A stretch of DNA of 64,000 nt, taken from positions 4,526,001-4,590,000 of the forward strand of contig NZ_CP016172.1 in NCBI RefSeq assembly GCF_001676725.1. The letters are read 5' to 3'. The notes beneath the pieces were generated by a model that was not told the DNA's origin, made no database searches, and saw only the letters and a program-made list of their open reading frames with translations. This document shows, piece by piece, positions 36,192 through 46,587 of this stretch (position 1 is the first letter of the stretch; each line of letters opens with the position of its first letter). The DNA is from Bordetella flabilis (GTDB lineage Bacteria > Pseudomonadota > Gammaproteobacteria > Burkholderiales > Burkholderiaceae_B). The translations under genes were made by a program, and so were the position numbers.

Positions 36192-36925
36192 AGCTGCTCC
36201 TTGCCTTGCGTTCGCTGCTCTACCTGGTTTTCCTCGCAGTTACTGTCGTCCCCTATGCCCTGGCCTGCCTGATCTGGGCGCCGCTGCCGCTGCATTGGCG
36301 CTATCGGCTGACAGTGGGCTGGCCCCGCCTGGCGATCTGGGGCGCCAAGGCGTTCTGCGGCATACGCTGGCAGGTGCGCGGTTGGGAAAACCTCCCGGAC
36401 GGACCGGCCATCCTGCTGTCCAAGCACCAGTCGGCATGGGAGACTTTGTACTTTCCCGCGCACATGCCGCGCGAAGTGTGCTTCGTCTACAAGCGTGAAC
36501 TGCATTGGGTGCCGTGCTTCGGCTGGGGCCTGGCGCTGCTGCGCATGATCCCGATCGACCGCAGCCGTGGTCGCGACGCCTTCGAACAGGTCGTGCGCCA
36601 GGGCCAGCGCCGCTTGAACGAAGGCCGCTGGCCGCTGCTGTTCCCCGAAGGCACGCGCATCGCGCCGGGCAAGGCCGGCCGCTTCAAGATGGGCGGCGCC
36701 CTGCTGGCATCGCGCACCGGCGCCGTGGTGATTCCCATCGCTCACAATGCCGGCGAGTGCTGGCCGCGCAACGCCTTCGTGAAACAGCCGGGCCTGATTA
36801 CCGTTTCCATCGGGCCCGCGATAGAATCGCAAGGCAAGTCCCCCGACGACCTGAACCGCGAGGTCCAGGCCTGGATCGAAGGCGAGATGCGCCGCCTCAA
36901 CCCCGAAAGGTATGGCTCGGAATAA
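36188..36925 (+). CDS. 1-acyl-sn-glycerol-3-phosphate acyltransferase family protein
   Basis: A 245-residue PlsC-type membrane enzyme, probably making phosphatidic acid or acylating a related lysolipid. Residues ~1-32 form a hydrophobic anchor. The usual HX4D motif reads HQSAWE (H80, E85), with Glu in place of Asp. The glycerol-phosphate pocket motif is FPEGTR (152-157), and VIPIAHNAGECWPR follows. It is encoded between gmhB and a metallopeptidase with overlaps of 4 and 14 bases. plsC proper may be elsewhere, so no symbol is given. Confidence 0.93.
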   Translation: MKLLLALRSLLYLVFLAVTVVPYALACLIWAPLPLHWRYRLTVGWPRLAIWGAKAFCGIRWQVRGWENLPDGPAILLSKHQSAWETLYFPAHMPREVCFVYKRELHWVPCFGWGLALLRMIPIDRSRGRDAFEQVVRQGQRRLNEGRWPLLFPEGTRIAPGKAGRFKMGGALLASRTGAVVIPIAHNAGECWPRNAFVKQPGLITVSIGPAIESQGKSPDDLNREVQAWIEGEMRRLNPERYGSE

Positions 36926-37871
36926 TCAGCTCGAACTGCTGTTCGACGCCCCGCACGGCGACGCCGGTGGCGGCGCGCCGGAGCCACTTCCCGCGGACCT
37001 GGGGGCCGGCGCCCAGCTTCCGGACGCCAAGCCGCCATCCCTTGCCCCCACCACGGAGCGCTTCGACCTCACCCCGACGGGGTCGTCCTTCGTCGTGGCC
37101 ACGCCCTGTCCGCCGACCCTGCCGCCCAACGGCCGGTGGCGCATCGTCCAGGCGCCGCAACAACCCATCGGCTTCGTACTGCTGCGCTCGCGCCGGCGCA
37201 CCATCGGTTTCGTCATTACCGACGACGGGCTGCGCGTGACCGCGCCGAACTGGGTCACGCTGCGGCAGATCGACGAGGCCGTGATCGAGAAATCCGGCTG
37301 GATACTGGCCAAGCTGCGCGACTGGCACCGGCGCAAGGAGCAATTGGCGCTCTCGCAGACGCAATGGCGCAGCGGCGGCGAATTGCCCTATCTGGGACGG
37401 CGCATCGTCCTGGAGCTGGGATCGCGCGAACGGCACGCCGGCTTGTCGGGCGATGCCGATGCCCCATGCGACGGCGACCGCCTGCGCCTGGCCCTGCCCG
37501 CCGATGCCGAAGCCCCGCGCATCCGCGATGCGGCCCAGGCGTGGCTGCAACAGCGCGCCGGCGTGTGGTTCGGCGCCCGGCTGGCGCATTTCCTGCAGAT
37601 CAGCGGCCTGAAGATCCGCCGCTGGCGCCTGTCATCGGCCGCCACCCGCTGGGGGTCCTGCACGAGCGACGGCCATATCATGCTGAACTGGCGGCTGATT
37701 CACTTCGCGCCCGCCATCATCGACTATGTGATCGCGCATGAGCTGGCCCATCTGCGCGAGATGAACCACAGCACGAATTTCTGGACGGAGGTCGGGCACA
37801 TCCTGCCGGACTACCAGCATGCCCGCGATGTCCTGCGGCGCCACGATCCCGCCACGCTGCCGCAATTCTGA
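36912..37871 (+). CDS. YgjP/SprT-like M48-type zinc metallopeptidase domain protein
   Basis: A 319-residue protein of the YgjP family (DUF45/WLM group). The N-terminal ~80 residues are variable and low in structure. The segment VLLRSRRRTIGFVITDDGLRVTAPNWV begins the conserved domain. The metal site is in IAHELAHLREMNHSTNFW (H276, E277, H280; likely third ligand H286). RWGSCTSDGHIMLNWRL precedes it. Homologues are thought to be cytoplasmic proteases with no known substrate. It overlaps the acyltransferase gene by 14 bases, so it belongs to the glyQ unit. Confidence 0.92.
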   Translation: MARNNQLELLFDAPHGDAGGGAPEPLPADLGAGAQLPDAKPPSLAPTTERFDLTPTGSSFVVATPCPPTLPPNGRWRIVQAPQQPIGFVLLRSRRRTIGFVITDDGLRVTAPNWVTLRQIDEAVIEKSGWILAKLRDWHRRKEQLALSQTQWRSGGELPYLGRRIVLELGSRERHAGLSGDADAPCDGDRLRLALPADAEAPRIRDAAQAWLQQRAGVWFGARLAHFLQISGLKIRRWRLSSAATRWGSCTSDGHIMLNWRLIHFAPAIIDYVIAHELAHLREMNHSTNFWTEVGHILPDYQHARDVLRRHDPATLPQF

Positions 37872-37890
37872 TTCTTTTCCGGACCCCACC

Positions 37891-38988
37891 ATGCTGCTGC
37901 TCATACCGGGCCCAGTCACCACGGCAGACGCCGTCAAGACGGCCCTGGCGCAGGACTATGCACCCTGGGACAACGACTTTCGCGCCATCGTGCGCAAGCT
38001 GTGCACCGATATTCGCGACGCGGCCGGGGGCGTACCGGATGTCCACGTGGCGCTACCGCTCTCCGGCTGCGGGCATTTCGCGCTGGAAGCGGCTGTCCGC
38101 ACCTTCGTGCCGCCGGGCGGCAGGCTGCTGGTGCCGGGGACGGGCGCCTATGCGGACCGCTTGCAGCGCCTGGCGCGCGAGGCGGGGCGCGCCGTCGCCA
38201 CGATGGAGGTCGGCGTCCGCGACCGCGCGCAGCCGGCCCGGTTGATCGAAGCGCTGCGGCGCGACCCGGACGTCACGCACGTGGGACTCGTGTGCAGCGA
38301 AACCGGGAGCGGCATCTGCCACGATGCGCCCGCGCTGGCGCAGGCGGCGCACGACCTCGGACGCCGTGTCATCATCGATGCCGTGTCGGCCTTTGGCGCG
38401 CTGCCGCTGGACCTGTCCGCCCTGCCGGCGGTGGATGCCGTCATCCTGACCTCCAACAAGTGCCCGGAAGGACCGCCGGGCGCCAGTTTCGCCGTCTGCC
38501 GCGTCGACCGGCTGGAGGCGGCGCGCGGCAATGCCGGCAGTGGGTCGCTGGACCTCGCGGATATCCACGAGCATGGCAAGACCACGCATGGCGGCGCGCG
38601 CTTCACCCCGCCCGCACCGACGCTGGCCGCCCTGTCGGTGGCCATGGACCTGCACCGCACGGAGGGCCGTCCGGCGCGCCTGGCCCGCTACACCGCCAAC
38701 AAGCAAACGCTTTATGATGGGATACGCGCGCTGGGGCTGACACCGTATCTGTACGCGGCCCTGCAAGGACCGATCATCGTCAATGCCGAGCCGCCCGCGC
38801 ATCCCGGCTGGAACCTGCAGGCCTTTGTCCACGCCCTGAAGCGGCGCGGTTTCATCATCAGCAATTTCTACAACACCAAGCAACCCACGTTCCGCGTCGG
38901 CTGCATCGGCGCGATCACTCCCGGCGATATGTCGCGTGCGGTCGATGCCATGGACGATGCCCTGCGTGAACTCGCCATTGCCGCGTGA
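37891..38988 (+). CDS. phnW: Class V aminotransferase, 2-aminoethylphosphonate transaminase-like
   Basis: A 365-residue PLP enzyme of fold type I. It resembles PhnW, which turns 2-aminoethylphosphonate plus pyruvate into phosphonoacetaldehyde plus alanine: LLLIPGPVTT at the start, HVGLVCSETGSGICHD, IIDAVSAFGALPLDL, and the Schiff-base Lys in TSNKCPEGPPG. No phosphonate genes (phnX, phnA, phnY or transport) are adjacent, so a related alanine-glyoxylate type activity is possible. The start at 37891 sits 19 bases after the metallopeptidase; upstream in-frame ATG at 37819 lies within that gene. Confidence 0.82.
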   Translation: MLLLIPGPVTTADAVKTALAQDYAPWDNDFRAIVRKLCTDIRDAAGGVPDVHVALPLSGCGHFALEAAVRTFVPPGGRLLVPGTGAYADRLQRLAREAGRAVATMEVGVRDRAQPARLIEALRRDPDVTHVGLVCSETGSGICHDAPALAQAAHDLGRRVIIDAVSAFGALPLDLSALPAVDAVILTSNKCPEGPPGASFAVCRVDRLEAARGNAGSGSLDLADIHEHGKTTHGGARFTPPAPTLAALSVAMDLHRTEGRPARLARYTANKQTLYDGIRALGLTPYLYAALQGPIIVNAEPPAHPGWNLQAFVHALKRRGFIISNFYNTKQPTFRVGCIGAITPGDMSRAVDAMDDALRELAIAA

Positions 38989-39024
38989 GCGCGGCTTTCA
39001 CCCTCGGATCCAAAGGAAAACACC

Positions 39025-39420
39025 ATGCGACTCCTCCATACCATGCTGCGCGTCGGCGACCTGGACCGCTCCATCGACTTCTACACCAACGTGCTGGGCA
39101 TGCGCCTGCTGCGCCGCAAGGACTATCCCGAAGGCAAGTTCACGCTGGCCTTCGTCGGCTACCAGGACGAGAAAGAAGGCGCGGTGCTGGAGCTCACGCA
39201 CAACTGGGATACCGATCGCTACGACCTGGGCAACGGCTACGGCCACATTGCCATCGATGTGCCGAACGCCTACGAGGCCTGTGATCGCGTGCGCGAGCGT
39301 GGCGGCAAGGTGACCCGGGAAGCCGGACCGATGAAGCACGGCACGACCGTGATCGCCTTCGTCGAAGACCCCGATGGCTACAAGATCGAGTTCATCCAGA
39401 AAGGCAGCCAGAACGACTAG
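39025..39420 (+). CDS. gloA: Lactoylglutathione lyase (glyoxalase I)
   Basis: GloA (131 residues) converts the glutathione hemithioacetal of methylglyoxal to S-lactoylglutathione. The metal ligands are H5 ([18 protein letters not shown]), a Glu in VLELTHNWD, the His in GYGHIAIDV and the Glu in YKIEFIQ. These and the short length match the nickel-type bacterial enzymes. GGA precedes the ATG. It lies 36 bases after the transaminase and could be its last co-transcribed gene. Confidence 0.97.
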   Translation: MRLLHTMLRVGDLDRSIDFYTNVLGMRLLRRKDYPEGKFTLAFVGYQDEKEGAVLELTHNWDTDRYDLGNGYGHIAIDVPNAYEACDRVRERGGKVTREAGPMKHGTTVIAFVEDPDGYKIEFIQKGSQND

Positions 39421-39443
39421 CCGGCTGCCGGTTTCCATCACCT

Positions 39444-39502
39444 CCCGGCCTGGGCCGATACAGCCGGCTCTGCTCGCCCGCCCGGCCCGGGCCGATACAG
39501 CC
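39444..39502. repeat. Direct repeat of 22 bp before def
   Basis: CCCGGCCTGGGCCGATACAG continuing CC (39444-39465) returns as CCCGGCCCGGGCCGATACAG continuing CC (39481-39502), one mismatch in 22, start-to-start distance 37 bases. It is followed by GATATAGAAT, a possible -10 region for def. Confidence 0.7.
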
Positions 39503-39546
39503 ACTGATATAGAATGGTCGGCGATCTCCCGCCGACCGCTTCCGCC

Positions 39547-40080
39547 ATGATCCACGACATCCTGAAAATGGGCGACCCGCGCCTGCTGCGCGTGGCCGAA
39601 CCCGTGCGCGATTTCGATACGCCGGCGCTGCATGCGCTGGTGCGCGATATGTTCGACACCATGGCGCATGCCGGCGGCGTCGGGCTGGCGGCGCCGCAGA
39701 TCGGCGTGGACCTGCAGCTGGTGATTTTCGGGTTCGAGCGCAGCGAACGCTATCCCGATGCCGAGGCGGTGCCGCAGACCGTGATATGCAATCCGGTCAT
39801 CACGCCGCTTTCCAACGAGACCGAAGAGGGATGGGAAGGTTGCCTGTCGGTGCCCGGCCTGCGCGGGCTGGTCCCGCGCTATCGGCATATCCGCTACACC
39901 GGCTTCGAGCCATCCGGCGCACCGATCGAGCGCGAAGCCCACGGCTTCCACGCCCGCGTGGCGCAGCACGAATGCGATCACCTCATCGGACGCCTGTATC
40001 CCACGCGCATGACCGACCTGACCAAACTCGGCTTTACCGAGGTGCTGTTTCCGGGACTCGATCCCAAGCGCGACGACTAG
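39547..40080 (+). CDS. def: Peptide deformylase
   Basis: A 177-residue iron/zinc hydrolase that removes the formyl group from new proteins. All three motifs are present: [24 protein letters not shown] (metal Cys) and QHECDHLIG (HExDH form with two metal His and the catalytic Glu). The start at 39547 ([15 protein letters not shown]) fits the family; an in-frame ATG at 39514 would add 11 unrelated residues. It is not next to fmt here, so this may be one of several deformylases. The spmAB-like gene follows after 18 bases. Confidence 0.96.
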   Translation: MIHDILKMGDPRLLRVAEPVRDFDTPALHALVRDMFDTMAHAGGVGLAAPQIGVDLQLVIFGFERSERYPDAEAVPQTVICNPVITPLSNETEEGWEGCLSVPGLRGLVPRYRHIRYTGFEPSGAPIEREAHGFHARVAQHECDHLIGRLYPTRMTDLTKLGFTEVLFPGLDPKRDD

Positions 40081-40098
40081 GCCTGTTCACGCTAGACC

Positions 40099-41328
40099 AT
40101 GCTGAACAGACTCTGGCTGGCTTTCTTCCTGGTGGCCGCCGTGGCGGGCGGCTTGCGCTGGCTGGTCGGCGGACAACCCGACGTCTTTGCCGCCATGGTG
40201 GCGGCGCTGTTCGACATGGCGCGCCTGTCCGTGGAAATCATGGTGCTGTTGTTCGGCACCTTGACGCTGTGGCTGGGCTTCCTGCGCATCGCGGAACAGG
40301 CGGGCCTGGTGCAGGCCCTGGCGCGCGTGCTGGGGCCCTTGTTCGCGCGGCTGATGCCCGAGGTGCCGCGCGGCCATCCCGCCATCGGCCTGATCACCTT
40401 GAACTTCGCCGCCAATGCGCTGGGACTGGACAATGCCGCCACGCCCATCGGCCTGCGCGCCATGCGCGAGCTGCAATCGCTGAATCCGCGTCCCGATACG
40501 GCCACCAATGCACAGATCCTGTTCCTGGTGCTGAATGCCTCGTCGCTGACGCTGCTGCCGGTCACCATCTTCATGTACCGCGCGCAGCAAGGCGCCAGCG
40601 ATCCCACCCTGGTGTTCCTGCCCATTCTGCTGGCTACCAGCGTATCGTCGCTGACGGGCCTGCTGGCGGTGGCCTTGTACCAGCGCCTGAAGCTGGGCGA
40701 CCCCGTGGTACTGGCCTGGCTGGGGAGCGTCGCGCTTTTGCTGGGCGGCTTCGCCGCGCTCCTGGCGACGCTGTCGACCGCGGCCGTCGCTGCGCTGTCA
40801 TCGCTGCTGGGCAATCTGACGCTGTTCTTGGTGATCATCGCCTTCCTGCTTGCCGGCGCATGGAAGAAGGTACCCGTGTACGAGTCCTTCATCGACGGCG
40901 CGCGGCAAGGCTTCGACATCGCGCGCGACCTGCTGCCTTATCTGGTGGCGATGCTGTGCGCGGTAGGCATGCTGCGCGCATCGGGCGCGCTCGATTTCGC
41001 GTTGGACGGGATACGCTGGCTGGCGCACATGGCGGGCTGGGATACACGCTTCGTCGATGCGCTGCCCACGGCGCTGGTCAAGCCTTTTTCAGGCAGCGCG
41101 GCGCGGGCGATGATGCTCGACACCATGGCGCATTCCGGCGTGGACAGTTTTCCCGCGCTGCTGGCCGCCACCGTGCAAGGCAGCACGGAGACGACCTTCT
41201 ACGTCCTGGCCGTGTATTTCGGCGCCGTGGGCGTGCGGCGGGCGCGGCACGCGGTCGGGTGCGCCCTGCTGGCCGATGTGGCCGGCGTCCTGGCATCCAT
41301 CGGCGTCTGCTACTGGTTCTTCGGATAA
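40099..41328 (+). CDS. SpmA-SpmB fusion, nucleoside-recognition (Gate) domain membrane protein
   Basis: A 409-residue polytopic membrane protein joining two Gate domains that in Bacillus are separate spore-maturation proteins, SpmA and SpmB. The first half has TLTLWLGFLRIAEQAGLVQALARVLGPL and NFAANALGLDNAATPIGLRAM. The second half has VPVYESFIDGARQGFDIARDLLPYLVAML and KPFSGSAARAMM, with the closing ATVQGSTETTFYVLAVYFGAV. This organism does not sporulate, so a transport or peptidase-related role is likely but unknown. The 18-base gap places it with def. Confidence 0.9.
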   Translation: MLNRLWLAFFLVAAVAGGLRWLVGGQPDVFAAMVAALFDMARLSVEIMVLLFGTLTLWLGFLRIAEQAGLVQALARVLGPLFARLMPEVPRGHPAIGLITLNFAANALGLDNAATPIGLRAMRELQSLNPRPDTATNAQILFLVLNASSLTLLPVTIFMYRAQQGASDPTLVFLPILLATSVSSLTGLLAVALYQRLKLGDPVVLAWLGSVALLLGGFAALLATLSTAAVAALSSLLGNLTLFLVIIAFLLAGAWKKVPVYESFIDGARQGFDIARDLLPYLVAMLCAVGMLRASGALDFALDGIRWLAHMAGWDTRFVDALPTALVKPFSGSAARAMMLDTMAHSGVDSFPALLAATVQGSTETTFYVLAVYFGAVGVRRARHAVGCALLADVAGVLASIGVCYWFFG

Positions 41329-41366
41329 CCGCCGCCGGCGGCGGCGGCGGGCCCGATGGACCGGCC

Positions 41367-42809
<1,443 letters not shown>

Positions 42810-42961
42810 GACGATTCCCTCTGGAAGTTGACCAAGCGCCATATGGTACGCCTGCCCGCATGCAATGGTGATGACGCCGCCATGCGGGGCCGGGATGCGG
42901 GCGTTATCATGGGCGCCTTGCCAGCCGCGCGGGGCGGCCGGAACGCCACGAGACCCTGATC

Positions 42962-44098
42962 TTGAAAATCGTCATCGCACCGGACTCTTTCAAGGAAAGC
43001 CTTTCCGCGCCCGAAGCGGCCGCGGCCATCGCGCGCGGCGTACAGGCCGCCTGCCCACAGGCCGACATCGTCACCATCCCCATGGCGGACGGCGGCGAAG
43101 GCACGGTGGCTGCCGTGCTGGCCGCCACGGGTGGCCAGTGGCGCTCCACGCGCGTCACCGACGCCCTGGGAGAGCCCGTCGACGCGCCATGGGGCTGGCT
43201 GGACGACGAAACGGCCGTCATCGAAATGGCCGCCGCGGCGGGACTGGAACAGGTTCCGCAGGAACGGCGCGACCCGCTGCGCGCCACCAGCCGCGGCGTC
43301 GGCGAATTGATGCGCGCGGCATTGGATGCCGGCGCCCGCCGCATCATCCTTGGCCTGGGCGGATCGGCGACGAACGACGCGGGCGCCGGCATGCTGTCCG
43401 CGCTGGGGCTGCGCATCCTCGACGCCGATGGCGCGGTGGTGGCCGATGGCGGTGCGGCGCTGGCGCAGGCCGTGCGTATCGACGCCAGCGGCCTGGACCC
43501 CAGGCTGGCCACGGTGCGCATCGAAGTCGCCTCCGATGTCGATAATCCGCTATGCGGGCCGCACGGCGCGTCCGCCGTCTTCGGCCCGCAAAAGGGCGCG
43601 CAGGCCGCGCAGGTGGAACAATTGGACGCGGCGCTCAAGCACTTCGCCGATGTATGCGCACGCACGCTGGGACGCGACGTGCGCGACCGGCCGGGCGCCG
43701 GCGCGGCGGGTGGCCTGGGCTTCGCGGCGCATGCATTCCTGAATGCGGTCTTTCGTCCTGGCGTGGCGGTGGTGGCGGAGCTGGGCGGACTTGCCGAGGC
43801 CATGCGCGGCGCGGTATTGGCCTTCACCGGCGAGGGCCGGATGGACGAACAGACGCTGCATGGCAAGACGCCCGCCGGCGTGGCGCGCATCGCGCAGGAA
43901 GCCGGCGTGCCGGTCGTCGCGCTGGCGGGCTCGCTCGGCGCCGGCTATGCACGGCTGTACGAGGTCGGCATCACGGCGGCATACAGCCTGGCCGCCGGCC
44001 CGATGACCTTGGCCCAGGCCTGCGCCAACGCCGCCGATCTGCTGACCGATCGCGCGCGCGACGCAACGCGGCTGTTCATGGCAGGGCGGCGCACGTAG
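42962..44098 (+). CDS. Glycerate kinase (GlxK/GarK type), TTG start
   Basis: A 378-residue kinase phosphorylating D-glycerate, giving 2-phosphoglycerate in this family. The start is TTG, reading KIVIAPDSFKESLSA, the usual N-terminus. Other blocks are PMADGGEGTVAAVLAATGG, GLGGSATNDAGAGMLSALG, GAAGGLGFAAHAFL and FTGEGRMDEQT. It stands divergent from pyk over 152 bases. Product 2-phosphoglycerate reaches pyruvate through enolase and Pyk, which explains the pairing. It could act at the end of glyoxylate/tartronate or glucarate use. Confidence 0.94.
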   Translation: MKIVIAPDSFKESLSAPEAAAAIARGVQAACPQADIVTIPMADGGEGTVAAVLAATGGQWRSTRVTDALGEPVDAPWGWLDDETAVIEMAAAAGLEQVPQERRDPLRATSRGVGELMRAALDAGARRIILGLGGSATNDAGAGMLSALGLRILDADGAVVADGGAALAQAVRIDASGLDPRLATVRIEVASDVDNPLCGPHGASAVFGPQKGAQAAQVEQLDAALKHFADVCARTLGRDVRDRPGAGAAGGLGFAAHAFLNAVFRPGVAVVAELGGLAEAMRGAVLAFTGEGRMDEQTLHGKTPAGVARIAQEAGVPVVALAGSLGAGYARLYEVGITAAYSLAAGPMTLAQACANAADLLTDRARDATRLFMAGRRT

Positions 44099-44133
44099 TG
44101 TGAGACGGCTGGCGCGGTGAGGAGCTGGCGCGT

Positions 44134-44952
44134 TCAGGCGTCCAGTTCGGCGCTGTGCGGCCGCGCCGGGCCGACCAGCCCGGCGCGCAGCAGTGCATCG
44201 GCCAATCCGATGAACTTCGGCACCGAGACTTCCTCGGCCCGCGCGGTTGGCGCGATGCCGAGCTCGTCCCAAGGCACATGCGGTGCCCAATCGCCCAGCG
44301 CGCGGCGCAGCATCTTGCGCCGCTGCGCGAAGGCCCGCGCCACCACTTGTTCCAAGGCCGCTTCACTGAGCGGCCGCGGGCGCTCCGCGGGCAAGGGCAC
44401 CATGCGAACAACGGCCGACACCACACGCGGAGGCGGATCGAAGGCCTCGGGCGGGACGTCGAACAGCTTGTCGATGCGGTAGCGCGATTGCAGCATCACC
44501 GACAGGCGTCCGTAATCCGACGACGCGGGTTGGGCAACCATGCGGTCGATGACTTCCCGCTGCAGCATGAAATGCTGGTCCTGTACCGAGGCGCTCATCG
44601 CCATGAGGTGGAACAGGATGGGGCTGGAGATGTTGTAGGGCAGATTGCCCACGATACGCAGGCGCTCGCCGAATTGCGTGAAGTCGACCGTCAGCGCGTC
44701 GGCCTCGACCACGGTCAGCCGATCCGCCCCATATTGGCCGCGCAGGCGCTGCGCCAGGTCGCGGTCGATCTCCACCGCGGTGAGCCGCTCCACCCGCTCC
44801 AGCAGCGGCTGCGTCAACGCCGACAGCCCCGGACCGATTTCCACCATCAGGTCGTCGTGACGCGGCGCGATCGCGCGCACGATCGCGTCCACGACGCCTT
44901 CGTCGACCAGGAAGTGCTGTCCGAAGCGCTTGCGCGCCTGATGTTGCGGCAT
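44134..44952 (-). CDS. rsmA: 16S rRNA dimethyladenosine transferase
   Basis: RsmA/KsgA (272 residues) dimethylates A1518 and A1519 in helix 45 and checks late 30S assembly. It starts [18 protein letters not shown], with the SAM loop [15 protein letters not shown] and the catalytic NLPY in [16 protein letters not shown]. The C-terminal helical domain holds [10 protein letters not shown]. It is the last gene of lptD-surA-rsmA, 21 bases after surA, an order shared with E. coli. Confidence 0.97.
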   Translation of the reverse strand: MPQHQARKRFGQHFLVDEGVVDAIVRAIAPRHDDLMVEIGPGLSALTQPLLERVERLTAVEIDRDLAQRLRGQYGADRLTVVEADALTVDFTQFGERLRIVGNLPYNISSPILFHLMAMSASVQDQHFMLQREVIDRMVAQPASSDYGRLSVMLQSRYRIDKLFDVPPEAFDPPPRVVSAVVRMVPLPAERPRPLSEAALEQVVARAFAQRRKMLRRALGDWAPHVPWDELGIAPTARAEEVSVPKFIGLADALLRAGLVGPARPHSAELDA

Positions 44953-44973
44953 GGTGGATAGGCCCGTGTCCGC

Positions 44974-46587
44974 TTACGGCGTGGTGCCGTCGCCCTGGGC
45001 CTTCTTCTCCAGGCGGTTGTCGATGTAAGCCTGGTCGCGCAACTGTTCCAGGTAATCCTCGAATGCCAATTCCGCGCGGCGTTCGAAGAGCACCCGGCGC
45101 GCCTGCAGGCGTTCGACCTCGTCCTTGACGTCCTTCTCGCGGCGCTCCAGTACCTGGATGATGTGCCAGCCGAAACGGGTGTGCACGGGCTCGCTGACCT
45201 GGCCCGGCTGCAGCGTGTTCATCGCCTGCTCGAATTCCGGCACGGTTTCGCCGGGATTGAGCCAGCCCAGGTCGCCGCCCTGCGGCGCGCTGGCATCCTG
45301 CGAGTTCTGCCGCGCCAGGGCGCCGAAGTCTTCCTTGCCCTGGACGACACGTTGCCGCAACAGCTCCAGGCGCTGGCGCGCATCGTCGTCGCTCACGACG
45401 GCCGACGTCTTGATCAGGATATGCCGGGCGTGCGTTTGCGTGACCTGTACCGGGCCCCGGGGCAGTTGCACCGTGGTGTCCGATGCCGAATTGGCCGGCG
45501 CAGCGGGCGCCTGGGCCGGTGCGGGCGCCGGGCCGGGGCGGCCGACGGCGCGTCGCGCGACCACCTTCAGGATATGGAAGCCATTGCCGCTCTGCACGAT
45601 GCCGGACACGCCGCCCGCGGGCACATTGGCGATGGCATTGACGAACAGGTCGGGCCAGCCTTCCAGCGGACGGTCGCCCATGGTGCCGCCCTGCAGGGCT
45701 TCCGGACCATCCGATACGGCCGCCGCGATGCTGGCGAAATCCCCCCCCGACTTCAGGCGGGCGAGGATGTCCTCGGCCTTCTTGCGCAGCGTGGCGACCT
45801 GCTCCGTACTGGCGTTCTCCGGCACGCGGACCAGGATCTGCGCCAGGGTGACTATCTCCGGACCGGCCGGAACCTGCGGCCCCGGGCCTGCCGCGCCGGC
45901 CGGGCCCGGCCCCGCGGGCGCGGGCGCGACGCCCCCCTGCCGACGCTGCTGCTCCTTCAGGAAGGCATCGATCTCGGCGTCCGAAACCACCACGGTGGAA
46001 TCCACGGCACGCTGGCGCAGCCGGTCGGTCAGCACCTCGCCACGGATGTTCTTGCGGTACTCGGCCCAGGACAAGCCCTGCTTTTCGACGGCCTGGCGCA
46101 GCTGGTCCACCGTCAGCTTGTTGCGCGAGGCGACCGTGCTGATGGCCTGGTCCACCTGTGCATCGTCGACGCGGATATTCAGGCGCGCCGCTTCCTGCTT
46201 TTCCAGGGTCTGCATGATCAGGCGCTGCAGCACCTGGCGTTGCAGGACTTGCGGGTCCGGCAGCTGGATGCGCTGGCGGGTCAGCTCCTGGGTCGCGCCC
46301 TTGACGGCTTCGTTGACCTCGCGCAGGGTGATCACATCCTTGTTGACCACCGCGGCAATGCCATCGACGAACTGGTCGGGCGCCGCGGCCGCGGGTGCCG
46401 CCGCGGCGGCAGCCGGCGCAGCCGCGGACGGCTTGGCGGCGGGTTTGGCAGAGCTGTTCGGCTGGCGCGGCGCAGCGCTGTTCCGTCCCTGGGACTGTGC
46501 CGCGCAGACCAGCGGAAAAGCGGCGCACACGACCAGCGCCAACATGCCGCGGGCACTACGAACCGGCGAAAACACACTACGCATCAT
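44974..46587 (-). CDS. surA: Periplasmic chaperone and peptidyl-prolyl isomerase SurA
   Basis: SurA (537 residues, versus 428 in E. coli) escorts outer-membrane proteins to the Bam complex. A Sec signal ends near VCAAQ. The N-terminal chaperone module covers ~75-215 (VDGIAAVVNKDVITLREVNEAV). Two parvulin domains follow, the first from VTLAQILVRVPENA and the second from THARHILIKTSAVVSDDDAR through HTRFGWHIIQVLERR, and a final chaperone helix. The extra length comes from Ala/Pro-rich insertions after the signal, before the first parvulin domain and between the two. It overlaps lptD by 4 bases. Confidence 0.96.
   Translation of the reverse strand: MMRSVFSPVRSARGMLALVVCAAFPLVCAAQSQGRNSAAPRQPNSSAKPAAKPSAAAPAAAAAAPAAAAPDQFVDGIAAVVNKDVITLREVNEAVKGATQELTRQRIQLPDPQVLQRQVLQRLIMQTLEKQEAARLNIRVDDAQVDQAISTVASRNKLTVDQLRQAVEKQGLSWAEYRKNIRGEVLTDRLRQRAVDSTVVVSDAEIDAFLKEQQRRQGGVAPAPAGPGPAGAAGPGPQVPAGPEIVTLAQILVRVPENASTEQVATLRKKAEDILARLKSGGDFASIAAAVSDGPEALQGGTMGDRPLEGWPDLFVNAIANVPAGGVSGIVQSGNGFHILKVVARRAVGRPGPAPAPAQAPAAPANSASDTTVQLPRGPVQVTQTHARHILIKTSAVVSDDDARQRLELLRQRVVQGKEDFGALARQNSQDASAPQGGDLGWLNPGETVPEFEQAMNTLQPGQVSEPVHTRFGWHIIQVLERREKDVKDEVERLQARRVLFERRAELAFEDYLEQLRDQAYIDNRLEKKAQGDGTTP

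Noticed and set aside
44363..46528. 721-residue - strand frame over surA and rsmA
   Set aside because: Out of frame with both true genes and rich in Arg/Gly; a GC-content artefact.
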